Counted from the first letter of the stretch, positions 1 to 8,084 are shown. The stretch: 16,422 nt of DNA from Rhodospirillales bacterium (GCA_018648445.1 JABGRG010000088.1:1-16422); one strand, 5' to 3'. Notes: a model not told the origin generated them from the sequence alone. A program made the numbers and translations.

Positions 1-1019
1 CCGAAACCGGAATTCCGATGCTCGAGCAGGCTCAATCCATCGCGGAAAAAAATGATGATGAGCACACAATCGGACTGGTCAAAATGGGGCTGTCTTGGGG
101 GTATTCAACTTGGCGCCAAAACGATGCAGATGGCCGTCAGAAAATCGACGCATTGTGCGAAGAAGCTGAATGCATCGGCCACAAATTTGACGATATGTGG
201 CTGGTCTCGAAAGCCATCGTCAGTCGGTCGATTCTGCATTGCATCGGCGGCAATCCCGGTGAATCGAACCGCCATGCCTTACGCCTGCTTGAATTAAGCC
301 GGAAAACTGGCGACCCAAGAGCCAAAAGCATGGGCTTGTGGGCGATGGCCCTCTTCGATTCGATAAATTTTGCCCATGAGGCAGGAATCGAAGCCGGTAG
401 CGATGGCGCCCAACTTGCGTTGTGCGTCGTCGACCATACGATCAGTGAATTGGGAAAATCCGTCGGTCTGATTATGAGCGGAAATGTCGATGAAGGTCTT
501 CCGTTGGCAGAAGCAAGTTTTTCATTGTTGTATCAACGTGGCTTGATGCTCCCTATTGCGACGACGGCGCCATTTATCGGCGTTGGATTGGTGATGGCGG
601 GAGATATGGCGCACGGCGAGCGCCAGATACTGGATTGGCGAAAAACATGCGCCAAATGGAATAGCGCTGCAGGAGTTCTTACCGCGAACCTCGTGCTGGG
701 CGAGATTTACACGCGGATGGCCTTGGGCGCCGACCGCCCCCCACTACGCGTCATATTGCGCAATTTGCCATACATCCTCCGAACTATGCCTTTCGCGGCT
801 TCCAAGGCGCGAAAGCACCTAGAGGAGGCCCTGGACAATAGTCGGAATAACGAGACAACGAGCTTCACCGCCTGGGTGCTTTACGACTTGGCTTTGTTGG
901 ATCGGAAGGCAGGGCGTAAAGTCGAGGCGGATGAGAAGCTGACGGAGGCTCGCGCTTTGGCTGAATCCGTCGACGCCGATGCTTTGTACGACCTTATTGT
1001 ACAGGCGGCGAGTTCCTAG
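1..1019 (+). CDS. TPR-like helical repeat protein, 3' part only
   Basis: The reading frame is open from the left edge through the first in-frame ATG at 18, so the gene very likely begins upstream and only its C-terminal part (333 residues from that ATG) is seen. The sequence is a run of short amphipathic helices with TPR-like alternation of small and large residues, for example near residues 200-235 and 285-330, where the pattern resembles a TPR pair ending in an EARAL-type helix. There is no signal peptide, membrane segment or catalytic motif in the visible part. Such tails are common at the end of class III adenylate/guanylate cyclases and large ATPase regulators in alphaproteobacteria, so a signalling protein is a reasonable guess but an inference. 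It could also be a stand-alone TPR protein. It ends at TAG 1017-1019 with no obvious terminator, and nothing downstream is co-directional until the ABC operon. Confidence 0.75.
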   Translation, partial: ETGIPMLEQAQSIAEKNDDEHTIGLVKMGLSWGYSTWRQNDADGRQKIDALCEEAECIGHKFDDMWLVSKAIVSRSILHCIGGNPGESNRHALRLLELSRKTGDPRAKSMGLWAMALFDSINFAHEAGIEAGSDGAQLALCVVDHTISELGKSVGLIMSGNVDEGLPLAEASFSLLYQRGLMLPIATTAPFIGVGLVMAGDMAHGERQILDWRKTCAKWNSAAGVLTANLVLGEIYTRMALGADRPPLRVILRNLPYILRTMPFAASKARKHLEEALDNSRNNETTSFTAWVLYDLALLDRKAGRKVEADEKLTEARALAESVDADALYDLIVQAASS

Positions 1020-1110
1020 CAGCAGCGGGCACCAATAAATATCGACGATTTTCTAATTTCGAATTTTTGAAGCAAATGAACTTCACGATGTCAAAGTTCG
1101 GATGTCCGCC

Positions 1111-1254
1111 CAGGGTCAGACTCGGACTAAACCCCGCCCCGTTGTTGAAGGACGGTTATGACGGATTAGCGGACATTGGAAACGGACCACTAGTATTCCC
1201 GGTCGCCGCCTGCCCAGATATTGACGCGGTTTCGGCCCGCGTCCTTAGCGGCGC
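1111..1254. repeat. Left copy of a ~144-bp direct repeat (pairs with 14117-14259)
   Basis: Read by eye, this stretch aligns with 14117-14259 in the same orientation with about 20 mismatches and one indel, roughly 85% identity. The best-preserved part is 1166-1225, which includes a run with the core TTAGCGGACATTGGAAACGG. Both coding (diguanylate cyclase 3' end) and non-coding downstream sequence are duplicated. Similarity stops abruptly near 1254 and fades near 1111. Confidence 0.85.
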
Positions 1255-1257
1255 AAG
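1190..1257 (-). pseudogene. Remnant of the 3' end of a GGDEF diguanylate cyclase gene
   Basis: On the minus strand this stretch encodes AAKDAGRNRVNIWAGGDREY followed by TAG (1190-1192). That matches the last residues and stop of the complete diguanylate cyclase at 14195-15115, with one substitution (GG for GD). The alanine-lysine-aspartate-rich segment is the typical final helix and strand of a GGDEF domain. Upstream of about 1257 the similarity ends and no GGDEF motif follows, so only some 22 codons remain and it cannot be functional. It is either a truncated paralogue or the left end of a duplicated attachment or recombination site. The similarity continues past the stop codon to 1111, so the copy was made at the DNA level. 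Confidence 0.8.
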
Positions 1258-1358
1258 CCTAAACTTCCGCGTATGGCCATGAGCGGATTTAAGCTCGGCT
1301 GATCATCCAACGTTCTCAAATCCGTTAACTTTCCTCCGGCACGGTCCTTCAGACTCAC

Positions 1359-2354
1359 TCACGGGGCGGTCTTGCGAATGATGATCTTTGGCTGAATATA
1401 ATATGTTTGGGGCGACGCGTTTTCGCCGTTTATCGCGTCGAGAATTTTGGTCGCGGCAAGTCTTGCCAGTTCAGAGGGGTCATAACCGATCGTTGACAAC
1501 TCGAACGCATGCCAACTGGCCATGGGTTGATCGTCAAATCCCAAAACAGCAACGTCTTCCGGCACACGAAGGTTGAACTCGCGTGCCGCCTGCAGGGCGC
1601 CGAAGGCCATCGTGTCGTTAAAGCAAAAGACGGCATCCGGAACCGTTTTGGCGGAAAACAGGATCGATGCTGCGCGGCGACCGCCTTCATAATTGCTTTC
1701 GTCACTCGCTTCGGAATGCAGCTCGAAACCATGCTGACATATCTCTTCCGTATAGCCCCGCCGGCGATTTCGATCCGGGAAGGGATGTGTGTTTTTTCCA
1801 AGGTATGAAAGACGTTTGCGGTTCGCGCGCAAGAATAGCCGCGCAGCCATAATCCCTCCCGACGCATTGTCGCAGCTAAATCCGGGCGATGTCTCACTGT
1901 CGTGATCGCGGCTATACAGAAATAGGGGAACTTGTGCTTCACTCAACAATTCAACAATTTTGCCGGACACGTTTCCACCCATAACGACGATTGCATCGAC
2001 CTTGTAGTCAATAGCTCGCAAAGACGATTCATCTATCGTCGTATTGTCGCCAACGGGGATGACCAACGCCCGCTTGCCGGCCTCTGAAAGACTTAGCGTC
2101 AATTTACTCAAATGCTCATTGCTTCGAGCACTGAGATGCTCGGTCGTTATCAACGCGACGAGGTCGGTTTTCTGTCCGGTCAAGGACCGCGCGAGAGCAT
2201 TGGGCCGGTAACCCAACTTTTCGGCCGCAGCTACTATTCGAACCTGCTTGCCTTTTGAAACGTTTCCAGCACCGCTGAAACAACGTGAAACGGCCGATCT
2301 GGAAACGCCGGCAAGTTCAGCGACATCTTGTGCTGTGGTTATGGACTTGCGCAT
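1359..2354 (-). CDS. LacI-family transcriptional repressor
   Basis: A DNA-binding repressor expected to control the divergent ABC operon in response to a sugar-like ligand. Residues 7-26 form the LacI helix-turn-helix (TAQDVAELAGVSRSAVSR) and residues 49-58 (YRPNALARSL) are the hinge helix that inserts into the operator. The rest is a periplasmic-binding-protein-like ligand domain with the usual C-terminal landmarks FNDTMAFG (245-252) and VLGFDD (270-275), and an RRRGY ligand-pocket segment (197-201). Length is 331 aa, normal for the family. I chose the ATG at 2354 because AGGAGA lies a few bases ahead of it and it gives a normal short N-terminus; an in-frame ATG at 2393 would add 13 residues but has a poor ribosome binding site. 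The ligand is not readable from sequence; context points to a sugar, polyol or its phosphate. Confidence 0.93.
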   Translation of the reverse strand: MRKSITTAQDVAELAGVSRSAVSRCFSGAGNVSKGKQVRIVAAAEKLGYRPNALARSLTGQKTDLVALITTEHLSARSNEHLSKLTLSLSEAGKRALVIPVGDNTTIDESSLRAIDYKVDAIVVMGGNVSGKIVELLSEAQVPLFLYSRDHDSETSPGFSCDNASGGIMAARLFLRANRKRLSYLGKNTHPFPDRNRRRGYTEEICQHGFELHSEASDESNYEGGRRAASILFSAKTVPDAVFCFNDTMAFGALQAAREFNLRVPEDVAVLGFDDQPMASWHAFELSTIGYDPSELARLAATKILDAINGENASPQTYYIQPKIIIRKTAP

Positions 2355-2416
2355 GTCTCTCCTGATATCGCGTGCAGAATTGGTGACCGACATACATCGG
2401 TTCCGTGTGGCATTCT

Positions 2417-2445
2417 ATCATAATTTCCAAGAATGACCATAACAA
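2417..2445 (-). promoter_or_regulatory. Candidate sigma-70 promoter of the lacI-type gene
   Basis: Read on the minus strand, TTGTTA (2440-2445) and TATGAT (2417-2422) are separated by exactly 17 bp, matching the -35 and -10 consensus at 4/6 and 5/6 positions. It lies about 60 bp upstream of the chosen start. Found by inspection only. Confidence 0.5.
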
Positions 2446-2564
2446 GCTTAGAAGGAGAATCATTTGTTTTTTGTCTTCAGAGCGAAAATATTAATAATTT
2501 CAGTATGTTATATAGGAGATAGGTAATTTGAAATTAAAAGTAGCCAGATAATTCGAAAAACTTC

Positions 2565-2593
2565 TTGTGAAGTTTACCAATCTGATAAATGAT
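2565..2593 (+). promoter_or_regulatory. Candidate promoter of the ABC transporter operon
   Basis: TTGTGA (2565-2570) and AATGAT (2588-2593) are 17 bp apart, each 4/6 to consensus. The match is modest, but the -10 abuts a LacI-type palindrome at 2594-2607, the position where a repressor would block transcription. Another possible -10 is TATAAC at 2634-2639, without a good -35. The whole 2440-2650 stretch is AT-rich compared with its surroundings. Confidence 0.35.
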
Positions 2594-2607
2594 TGCACGC
2601 GCGTTCA
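2594..2607. promoter_or_regulatory. Candidate LacI-family operator
   Basis: TGCACGCGCGTTCA is a 14-bp palindrome with one mismatched pair, built around ACGCGCGT. It has the TG...CG...CA layout typical of LacI-family operators. It lies between a divergent LacI regulator and the ABC permease gene, 59 bp ahead of the permease start, so it is the most likely site for that repressor. No second copy was seen in the window. Confidence 0.55.
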
Positions 2608-2665
2608 GTTTCGTGATTCATTGTACGTTTCGTTATAACGGCCATGATCGGGCGGAAAATAAGGA

Positions 2666-4495
2666 ATGGCGGATAGGCAGGGTGCATCAATAGCCGGCAC
2701 AGGGTCTTCGTGGCTGCGTTGGCGGTACAAGCTGACGATCAATTGGCAGAATCCCACGTCGCTTATCGGCGTTTTGATGACGCTGTTGTTCCTTTACCTG
2801 ATCGCTGTACCCATCATCTCGCTTTTGCATGATTCCGTCGAGGTTCAGTTTGGCGACGCTCGACGCACGGGCGCGGAAATCGGGGCGTGGACGTCTTACT
2901 ATTTTGATCGTGTCCTGCTCTCACCCATATCCAGGAAAATCTTCTGGGAGCCGCTTGTTAACACGCTAAGCGTGGCGTCCGGCGCGATTTCGATTTCTCT
3001 GACCATCGGCGGGCTAATGGCCTGGCTGGTCAGCCGTTCCGACATGTTCGGACGGCGCTGGTTCGCGACCGCCCTGATCGTTCCCTACATGCTACCGTCC
3101 TGGACATTCGCCCTGGCCTGGCGAACACTGTTCAAGAACCGCGAAATCGGCGGGCAACCCGGCTGGTTTGAAAGCATGGGCTTCAGTCCTCCAGACTGGC
3201 TGGCTTATGGTCAGTTGCCCATCACGATAATCCTTGCCCTGCACTATACGCCATTTGTGATTCTGCTTTTCGGCAACGCGTTAAAGCGGTTTGATTCACA
3301 ATTGGAGGATTCTGCGCGCATTCTCGGGGCCGGCCCCGGGGTTGTCGCGAGGCAAATCATCCTGCCGCTGATGTTGCCCTCGCTGGTATCGGCGGCGGTG
3401 CTGATTTTCGCCAAATGCCTGGGTGAATTCGGTGTGTCCTACGTGCTCGGGCTGCCTGTGAACTATGACGTTCTGGCCATCTCGTTGTACCGCAGCATCG
3501 CGTCGCGTCAAGCCGGCGCCGCAGCGGTTTTGGCGGGTGCGATCATGCTGATCGGTATCCTGTCCCTGCTAATCGATGCTCGCCTGATGCGCGAAGCACG
3601 CAAATTCGTGACTGTGGGCGGAAAGGGCTCGATGAACCGGGCGTCTCGTTTGGGCGTGCTTCGCCTCCCTGCAACGGCTTTCGCCGCAATCATCTTTATT
3701 ACCGGCGTCGGTCTGCCGATCATCGTTCTGCTCCTGTCCACCATCATGCGTATTCCCGGGGACTTCTCTCTTTCCAACTTCACGCTTGATTACTGGATCG
3801 GGCGGAACCTTGAATTTGTGGGTCTTCGCTCCGGAATATTGCTGACGCCGGAACTGTGGCATGCGGTTTGGAACACAATTTTCATTGTTGGAATTGCGTC
3901 GATTTTCTCCGGCGTGATGGGTCTGCTGGTCGGCTATGTCGTGGCGCGCTCGCCCATTCGGGCCGTTGCCATGTTCCTCAGGCAAGTCACGTTCTTCCCG
4001 TATCTGGTGCCGGGAATTGCATTTGCAGCCGCCTATCTTTCACTTTTTTCCGTGCCGCGCGGCCCCATTCCGGCTCTTTACGGGACCTCGATAATTTTGA
4101 TTCTGGCACTCGCCGCCGATCATATGCCCTTTGCTTCGCGCGCCGGGATTTCCGCCATGATGCAGCTTGGCAAGAACCCGGAAGATGCCGCGCAAATTGC
4201 CGGGGCCGGATGGTTACGTCGCATGACATCGGTGGTTATCCCCATTCAGAAGGGGGCTTTCGTCGCCGGTATATTGTTGCCGTTTATTTCAGGTATTCGC
4301 GGGCTTAGCCTTTTTGTGATCCTCGCGGTGCCCGCCACCGATGTTATGACGACATACTCGCTGCGTTTGCTGGATTATGACTACACGCAGGCCGCCAATG
4401 CGGTTGTGGTCATCATTTCCGCCATCGCGTATTTCGGAACCCTGGCGGCACAAAAACTCACCAGAACAAATCTCGCAGAAGGGTTGGGGGGCTGA
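2666..4495 (+). CDS. ABC transporter permease, two fused domains (Fbp/AfuB type)
   Basis: Inner-membrane channel of an ABC importer, 609 aa. It contains two membrane domains in one chain, as in iron(III) (FbpB) and hexose-phosphate (AfuB) transporters. Each half has about six hydrophobic segments and one cytoplasmic EAA-type coupling loop: EDSARILGAGPGVVARQIILP at about 214-234 and EDAAQIAGAGWLRRMTSVVIP at about 506-526. A hydrophilic linker around residues 306-332 joins the halves. The start at 2666 has a GGCGG sequence about 10 bases upstream; a closer AAGGA directly abuts the ATG. It is the first gene of the operon, and its TGA lies one base ahead of the ATPase ATG, so the two are translationally coupled. 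The family assignment is firm; the substrate is not. Confidence 0.93.
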   Translation: MADRQGASIAGTGSSWLRWRYKLTINWQNPTSLIGVLMTLLFLYLIAVPIISLLHDSVEVQFGDARRTGAEIGAWTSYYFDRVLLSPISRKIFWEPLVNTLSVASGAISISLTIGGLMAWLVSRSDMFGRRWFATALIVPYMLPSWTFALAWRTLFKNREIGGQPGWFESMGFSPPDWLAYGQLPITIILALHYTPFVILLFGNALKRFDSQLEDSARILGAGPGVVARQIILPLMLPSLVSAAVLIFAKCLGEFGVSYVLGLPVNYDVLAISLYRSIASRQAGAAAVLAGAIMLIGILSLLIDARLMREARKFVTVGGKGSMNRASRLGVLRLPATAFAAIIFITGVGLPIIVLLLSTIMRIPGDFSLSNFTLDYWIGRNLEFVGLRSGILLTPELWHAVWNTIFIVGIASIFSGVMGLLVGYVVARSPIRAVAMFLRQVTFFPYLVPGIAFAAAYLSLFSVPRGPIPALYGTSIILILALAADHMPFASRAGISAMMQLGKNPEDAAQIAGAGWLRRMTSVVIPIQKGAFVAGILLPFISGIRGLSLFVILAVPATDVMTTYSLRLLDYDYTQAANAVVVIISAIAYFGTLAAQKLTRTNLAEGLGG

Positions 4496-4496
4496 C

Positions 4497-5666
4497 ATGC
4501 CGGATATTTCGCTAGTTGAAGTGAACAAGAGCTTCGGCGGAAGCGCCATCAAAGCGGTTTCCGATTTGTCCCTGACAATTGGTGATGGCGAATTCATGTG
4601 CCTTTTGGGGCCGTCGGGCTGTGGAAAGACCACGACCTTGCGCATGATCGCCGGGCTGGAGAATTTGACCAGTGGCGCCATCTCGGTCGGCGACATGACC
4701 GTCGATTCCATCGAAGAGGGGCTGTTTGTTCCGCCGGAAAAACGCGGCATGGGGCTTGTTTTTCAAAGCTACGCGCTTTGGCCGCACCTAACAGTCGAAA
4801 GAAACACTGACTTTGGCTTGAGGCTGCGCGGAATTCCGAAACAAGAACGTGAAGAGCGTGTTTTGCATGTTATGCAGAAGATGGGCATCGAGCAGTACCG
4901 GGACCGCTACCCGTCGCAGTTATCAGGCGGTCAACAGCAACGCGTCGCCCTTGCCCGGATGCTGGCAATCAATCCCGAGGTTTTGTTGCTGGACGAACCG
5001 CTGTCCAATCTGGATGCGCGTCTTCGGCTGGAAATGCGAGCCGAACTGAAACGTATCCACAGCGAATTCGGCACGACCGTCATTTTCGTGACCCATGACC
5101 AGTGGGAAGCGATGACCCTGGCGACCAGTATCGCCGTCATGCACGAGGGTGCGCTGCAGCAGGTCGGCAGCCCCGACGACATATATGCGCGGCCGGCAAA
5201 TCGTTTCGTGGCCGAGTTTGTTGGCAGCCCGCCGATCAACATCGTGGAATTCGGCAGCCACATACAAAGCCAACTGTCGGATTTGGTGCGGGATTTGTTG
5301 GCAAAAAGTGGCCAACCACGAGACCAGGCCGGTTCGATCGGTCTGAGACCCGAGAAAATTCAACTTTGCCTGTCACCCGGACAAGTGCCGGATGGCCAGT
5401 TTGGCGGGTCGGCCATATTGGTGTCTGTATTACCCACAGGGGGCAGCTGGATTCTGGAATTGGATATCGGTGGAACAACCCTGTTCACCACAGCCAATCA
5501 ACCCCCCGAATTCAACGTGGGAAGCGAGATCTGGTTTTATTCGGACTGGTCTGAACTTCACGTATTCGACGCTGACGGCAACCACTTTCCGTCAGATAAC
5601 CATGTCGCTGCACCGGCTATTGGCAATGGCAGCGACACCCAAAAGCCGCAGCGGGCCTTGTCGTAA
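4497..5666 (+). CDS. ABC transporter ATP-binding protein (Fbp/AfuC type)
   Basis: ATPase subunit powering the importer. All motifs are intact: Walker A GPSGCGKTT (38-46), Q-loop glutamine 90, signature LSGGQ (142-146), Walker B VLLLDEP (162-168), D-loop SNLD (170-173) and switch histidine 200. After about residue 240 comes a C-terminal TOBE-like regulatory domain (FVGSPPINIV, later a GLRPEKI segment), normal for the sugar/iron/polyamine class of 350-390 aa; here 390 aa. The reading frame is open further upstream to 4377, but that part overlaps the permease and is unlike ABC proteins. The ATG at 4497 starts the standard first strand (ISLVEVNKSFGG) and sits one base after the permease stop. Confidence 0.95.
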   Translation: MPDISLVEVNKSFGGSAIKAVSDLSLTIGDGEFMCLLGPSGCGKTTTLRMIAGLENLTSGAISVGDMTVDSIEEGLFVPPEKRGMGLVFQSYALWPHLTVERNTDFGLRLRGIPKQEREERVLHVMQKMGIEQYRDRYPSQLSGGQQQRVALARMLAINPEVLLLDEPLSNLDARLRLEMRAELKRIHSEFGTTVIFVTHDQWEAMTLATSIAVMHEGALQQVGSPDDIYARPANRFVAEFVGSPPINIVEFGSHIQSQLSDLVRDLLAKSGQPRDQAGSIGLRPEKIQLCLSPGQVPDGQFGGSAILVSVLPTGGSWILELDIGGTTLFTTANQPPEFNVGSEIWFYSDWSELHVFDADGNHFPSDNHVAAPAIGNGSDTQKPQRALS

Positions 5667-5710
5667 CCCCGCCGTGTAACTTTCGCTAACATTCGGAAGG
5701 AATAGCTACC

Positions 5711-6859
5711 ATGACTGATTTTAGAATGAGCCGGAAACCGGTGGGCTCCAAATGGGTGAAGGCTGCGTGTTCTGCCGTTGCGATTGCGTTGGCAGGTTAC
5801 GGCGGCGCCGCGTCGGCAGCCGATTTTAGTCTTGAGGCACTGATCGAAGCCGCCAAAGGCGAAAAGCCGATTACTGTTTATGCCAGTACCGGGAAAATCA
5901 AAAAAGCAACTGCCGCTTTTACCAAGAAATATGGCGTCAAAGCCACCGGCACCAAAATTACGGGCGCCGCACAGATCGAACTGGTCGTGCGTGAAGCGCA
6001 GTCCGGAAATATTATCGGTGACGTTATCATTTCCAGCGATGCCGCCGCGGCAAAGGCCCAGCTTCTCGGCGAGAAAATGGTGACCAGCTGGTTCCCGCCC
6101 GATCTGGCCGGCTCGATCCCCAAGGGCTCGCAAATGCCGCTCGTGGTATGGCGCGATCCCGCTGTCTGGACGTACAACGACGAAAAGGCCGGAAGTTGCC
6201 CGGTTGGCAACATCTGGGAACTGACGGGCAAAAAATGGAACCGCAGGATCGCCATGGAGGACCCGCTGCACAAGCCGTCATACATTGACTGGTTCAACCA
6301 GATGGAAACCCACTCCGACGACGCGGTCGCTGCAGCCTACAAGGCCCATTTTGGCAAGGAACTTGATCGTTCCAAGCAGTCGGCGACGGCAACCTGGGTT
6401 GAAGGCCTGGCCAAAAACGCTCCACTTTTGGGCAAGTCCTCTTCGAATACGGCGAAAGCCGTCGGAACGCCGGGGCAGGACAATCCGTTCTTCGGCATGA
6501 TGTCCGCCGCCAAATACCGCAAAACCGGGGACGGCGGACTGAAGATGTCCATCTGCAAGGATATCCAGCCTCACGTTGGATATTACAAACCGGGTTTCGG
6601 CCTGATTGCCAAGGGAACCAAAAGCCCCAACGCGGCAAAACTTTTCCTGCATTACATGATGACGGAAGAAGGCGTGGAGCCCATGACGAGAGACGGCAAG
6701 ATGTCCGGCAATTCCGCCGTTCCGCCGCATCCGAAAGAACGCTCCGGTGTCGTCGGCCTTCGCGATCGTCTGACCCCCTATGTCTCGGAAACCGGCGCCG
6801 ACGATTTTGACAAACGTCAGGATTGGCAGGATTTCTGGCGCATTCACTATACGCGGTAA
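5711..6859 (+). CDS. Periplasmic substrate-binding protein of the ABC transporter (Fbp/AfuA-like)
   Basis: Captures the substrate in the periplasm and delivers it to the permease. The N-terminus is a signal peptide: basic residues, a hydrophobic stretch (about 17-30) and a probable signal peptidase site after ASA at residue 36. The mature part has the type II binding-protein fold signature of the iron/thiamine/sugar-phosphate group: a first strand KPITVYASTG (55-64), a DVIISSDAAAA segment near 100-110 and a C-terminal GFGLIAKGTKSPNAAKLFLHYM segment. Length is 382 aa, slightly long. A ribosome binding site AAGGAA (5697-5702) lies 8 bases before the ATG. The gene is third in the operon, whereas the binding protein usually comes first. 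I see no clear FbpA-type tyrosine pair for iron, so iron is not favoured. The related AfuA binds hexose phosphates; applying that here is inference. Confidence 0.9.
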   Translation: MTDFRMSRKPVGSKWVKAACSAVAIALAGYGGAASAADFSLEALIEAAKGEKPITVYASTGKIKKATAAFTKKYGVKATGTKITGAAQIELVVREAQSGNIIGDVIISSDAAAAKAQLLGEKMVTSWFPPDLAGSIPKGSQMPLVVWRDPAVWTYNDEKAGSCPVGNIWELTGKKWNRRIAMEDPLHKPSYIDWFNQMETHSDDAVAAAYKAHFGKELDRSKQSATATWVEGLAKNAPLLGKSSSNTAKAVGTPGQDNPFFGMMSAAKYRKTGDGGLKMSICKDIQPHVGYYKPGFGLIAKGTKSPNAAKLFLHYMMTEEGVEPMTRDGKMSGNSAVPPHPKERSGVVGLRDRLTPYVSETGADDFDKRQDWQDFWRIHYTR

Positions 6860-6868
6860 ATCTGGTGT

Positions 6869-6910
6869 GGGCCGGGCGGAAACGCCCGACCCGAACCGGA
6901 ACATTTTTTT
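6869..6910 (+). terminator. Stem-loop between binding-protein gene and phosphatase gene
   Basis: CGGGCG (6873-6878), loop GAAA, CGCCCG (6883-6888), extended by GGG (6869-6871) with CCC (6890-6892) across one mismatch. Seven T residues follow at 6904-6910, but 11 bases away from the stem, so this is more likely an mRNA-stabilising or partial terminator structure than a strong intrinsic terminator. It begins 9 bp after the stop of the binding-protein gene. Confidence 0.55.
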
Positions 6911-6936
6911 ATAAATATGGGCGAGCCATCCAGCGA

Positions 6937-7761
6937 ATGACCAAGATCGAACCAGCCTACTCCACCCATCTGCGGCACGTTGCCATTGAGGCAGTGATGT
7001 CCGTTCAGGATCAATTGCTTGCAGCCTTTCGATCGCCGATGCAGCGCGGTTTCAAACGGGACCACCGTGACATTGTTACGATTCACGACAAGGCTGCCGA
7101 AAAGCGAATTGTCGAAGTATTGCAGAAAAACGAACCAAATTCCGTTGTGATCGGCGAAGAACATGGTTTGCAGGGAAGCGGCAAATTGAAGTGGTATGTC
7201 GATCCCATTGATGGTACCGCGAATTTTGCGCGTGGGCTGGCTTCCTGGTGTGTCTCAGTCGGCGCCGTTTACGAGGACGACATCGTCGCCGGTGCAATCC
7301 TGGACCCGGTCGGCGGGAACCTGTTCAGCGCTGATTTAAGTGGGGCCTATCTTGGGGAAAATGCGATCATTTCCCAGGCTGAGGGACAAGAGGAAGACGC
7401 GACACTGATATCCACCTACCCATCGGCCAGAGACATCCAACAAGACGGGCGCGCCCGAGCGCTGGATCGATTTGGCCAGTTGGTCGAAACTTTCTCATCG
7501 GTGCGGCGAAACGGAAGCGCCGCCCTGGGAATTGCGCATGTCGCTGCCGGTTGGAGCGATGCGGCCGCGGGTTTCTCTGTCAACGCATGGGACGTCACGG
7601 CAGCCATTCTGATCCTTCGCCAGTCAGGCGGCAGTTATCAAGCCTTTCCGGAAGGATCCGATGCCCCGCACCATCTTTCAGCGTATACGGCCGTTGGCGC
7701 GGGTGGGTCGTACCCCACTCTCAAAGGGATAGCCGAACAGATATCGTCCGGACGCACGTAG
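6937..7761 (+). CDS. Inositol monophosphatase family phosphatase
   Basis: Metal-dependent phosphomonoesterase of the IMPase/FBPase/histidinol-phosphatase-like fold, probably cytoplasmic, 274 aa. Motifs in order: RDIVTIHDKAAEKRI (44-58), GEE (73-75), VDPIDGTANF (88-97) with the metal-binding aspartates and nucleophile-activating Thr, and AWDVTAAILILRQSGG (217-232), whose aspartate 219 is the distal metal ligand. The frame is open back to 6823, but the upstream 38 residues run through the preceding hairpin and are unlike the family. The ATG at 6937 gives a normal N-terminus; its ribosome binding site (GGGCGAG near 6919) is weak. As last gene of the ABC operon it may dephosphorylate the imported compound or a product of it. 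Members act on inositol, histidinol, fructose or nucleotide phosphates, so the substrate cannot be named. Confidence 0.9.
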   Translation: MTKIEPAYSTHLRHVAIEAVMSVQDQLLAAFRSPMQRGFKRDHRDIVTIHDKAAEKRIVEVLQKNEPNSVVIGEEHGLQGSGKLKWYVDPIDGTANFARGLASWCVSVGAVYEDDIVAGAILDPVGGNLFSADLSGAYLGENAIISQAEGQEEDATLISTYPSARDIQQDGRARALDRFGQLVETFSSVRRNGSAALGIAHVAAGWSDAAAGFSVNAWDVTAAILILRQSGGSYQAFPEGSDAPHHLSAYTAVGAGGSYPTLKGIAEQISSGRT

Positions 7762-7962
7762 CGGCCGGCTATCGACCCATAGGCTCGACGCGAACAGAAA
7801 TCCGTCGTGAAGACATTTCCGTCGTTGGCTTCAAGTTCTGAATTGCCGATTGCTCTCGAATGTCACTTCCGGGTCATCAACAATCGTTAGCGTTCGCTCC
7901 GAAATTGGTCTGCCTAGCCCCTAACAGCGGACGTGAACGCCCAGAATGTCGGCTTGCCCCCG

Positions 7963-8004
7963 AGAAGCAGCCGTTACGTCGCCCGGTGCTGAACGGCTGT
8001 TTTT
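7963..8004 (+). terminator. Probable intrinsic terminator of the ABC operon
   Basis: CAGCCGTT (7968-7975) pairs perfectly with AACGGCTG (7992-7999) across a 16-base loop, followed at once by TTTTT (8000-8004). A-rich bases before the stem (7963-7967) can pair with the T run, lengthening the stem and making it potentially bidirectional. It lies about 200 bp after the phosphatase stop. Confidence 0.65.
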
Positions 8005-8084
8005 AGCCATTTGCGGACTTTTGGCCGTTCGTTCCCGGTTACGTTTCGAAGGGAAAGTCACCCAATCAAGAATCACGTTTACAA

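Larger units (their letters stand above)
1020..1358. other. Gene-poor gap between the TPR gene and the LacI regulator
   Basis: Apart from the repeat and gene remnant at 1111-1257, no feature is convincing. A plus-strand frame of 71 codons (1067-1282) runs antisense across the remnant, lacks a credible ribosome binding site and resembles nothing. The stretch 1283-1358 lies downstream of the regulator gene and shows no clear terminator; only a weak GAGC/GCTC pair around 1282-1297 is visible. Confidence 0.6.

Noticed and set aside
1067..1282. 71-codon plus-strand reading frame
   Set aside because: It runs antisense through the cyclase remnant, has no good ribosome binding site, and its sequence is explained by the duplicated DNA.
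4377..4496. Longer start for the ABC ATPase
   Set aside because: The 40 extra residues overlap the permease gene and do not resemble ABC proteins; ATG 4497 starts the standard first strand.
6823..6936. Longer start for the phosphatase
   Set aside because: It would begin inside the binding-protein gene and translate the hairpin; ATG 6937 gives the normal family length.
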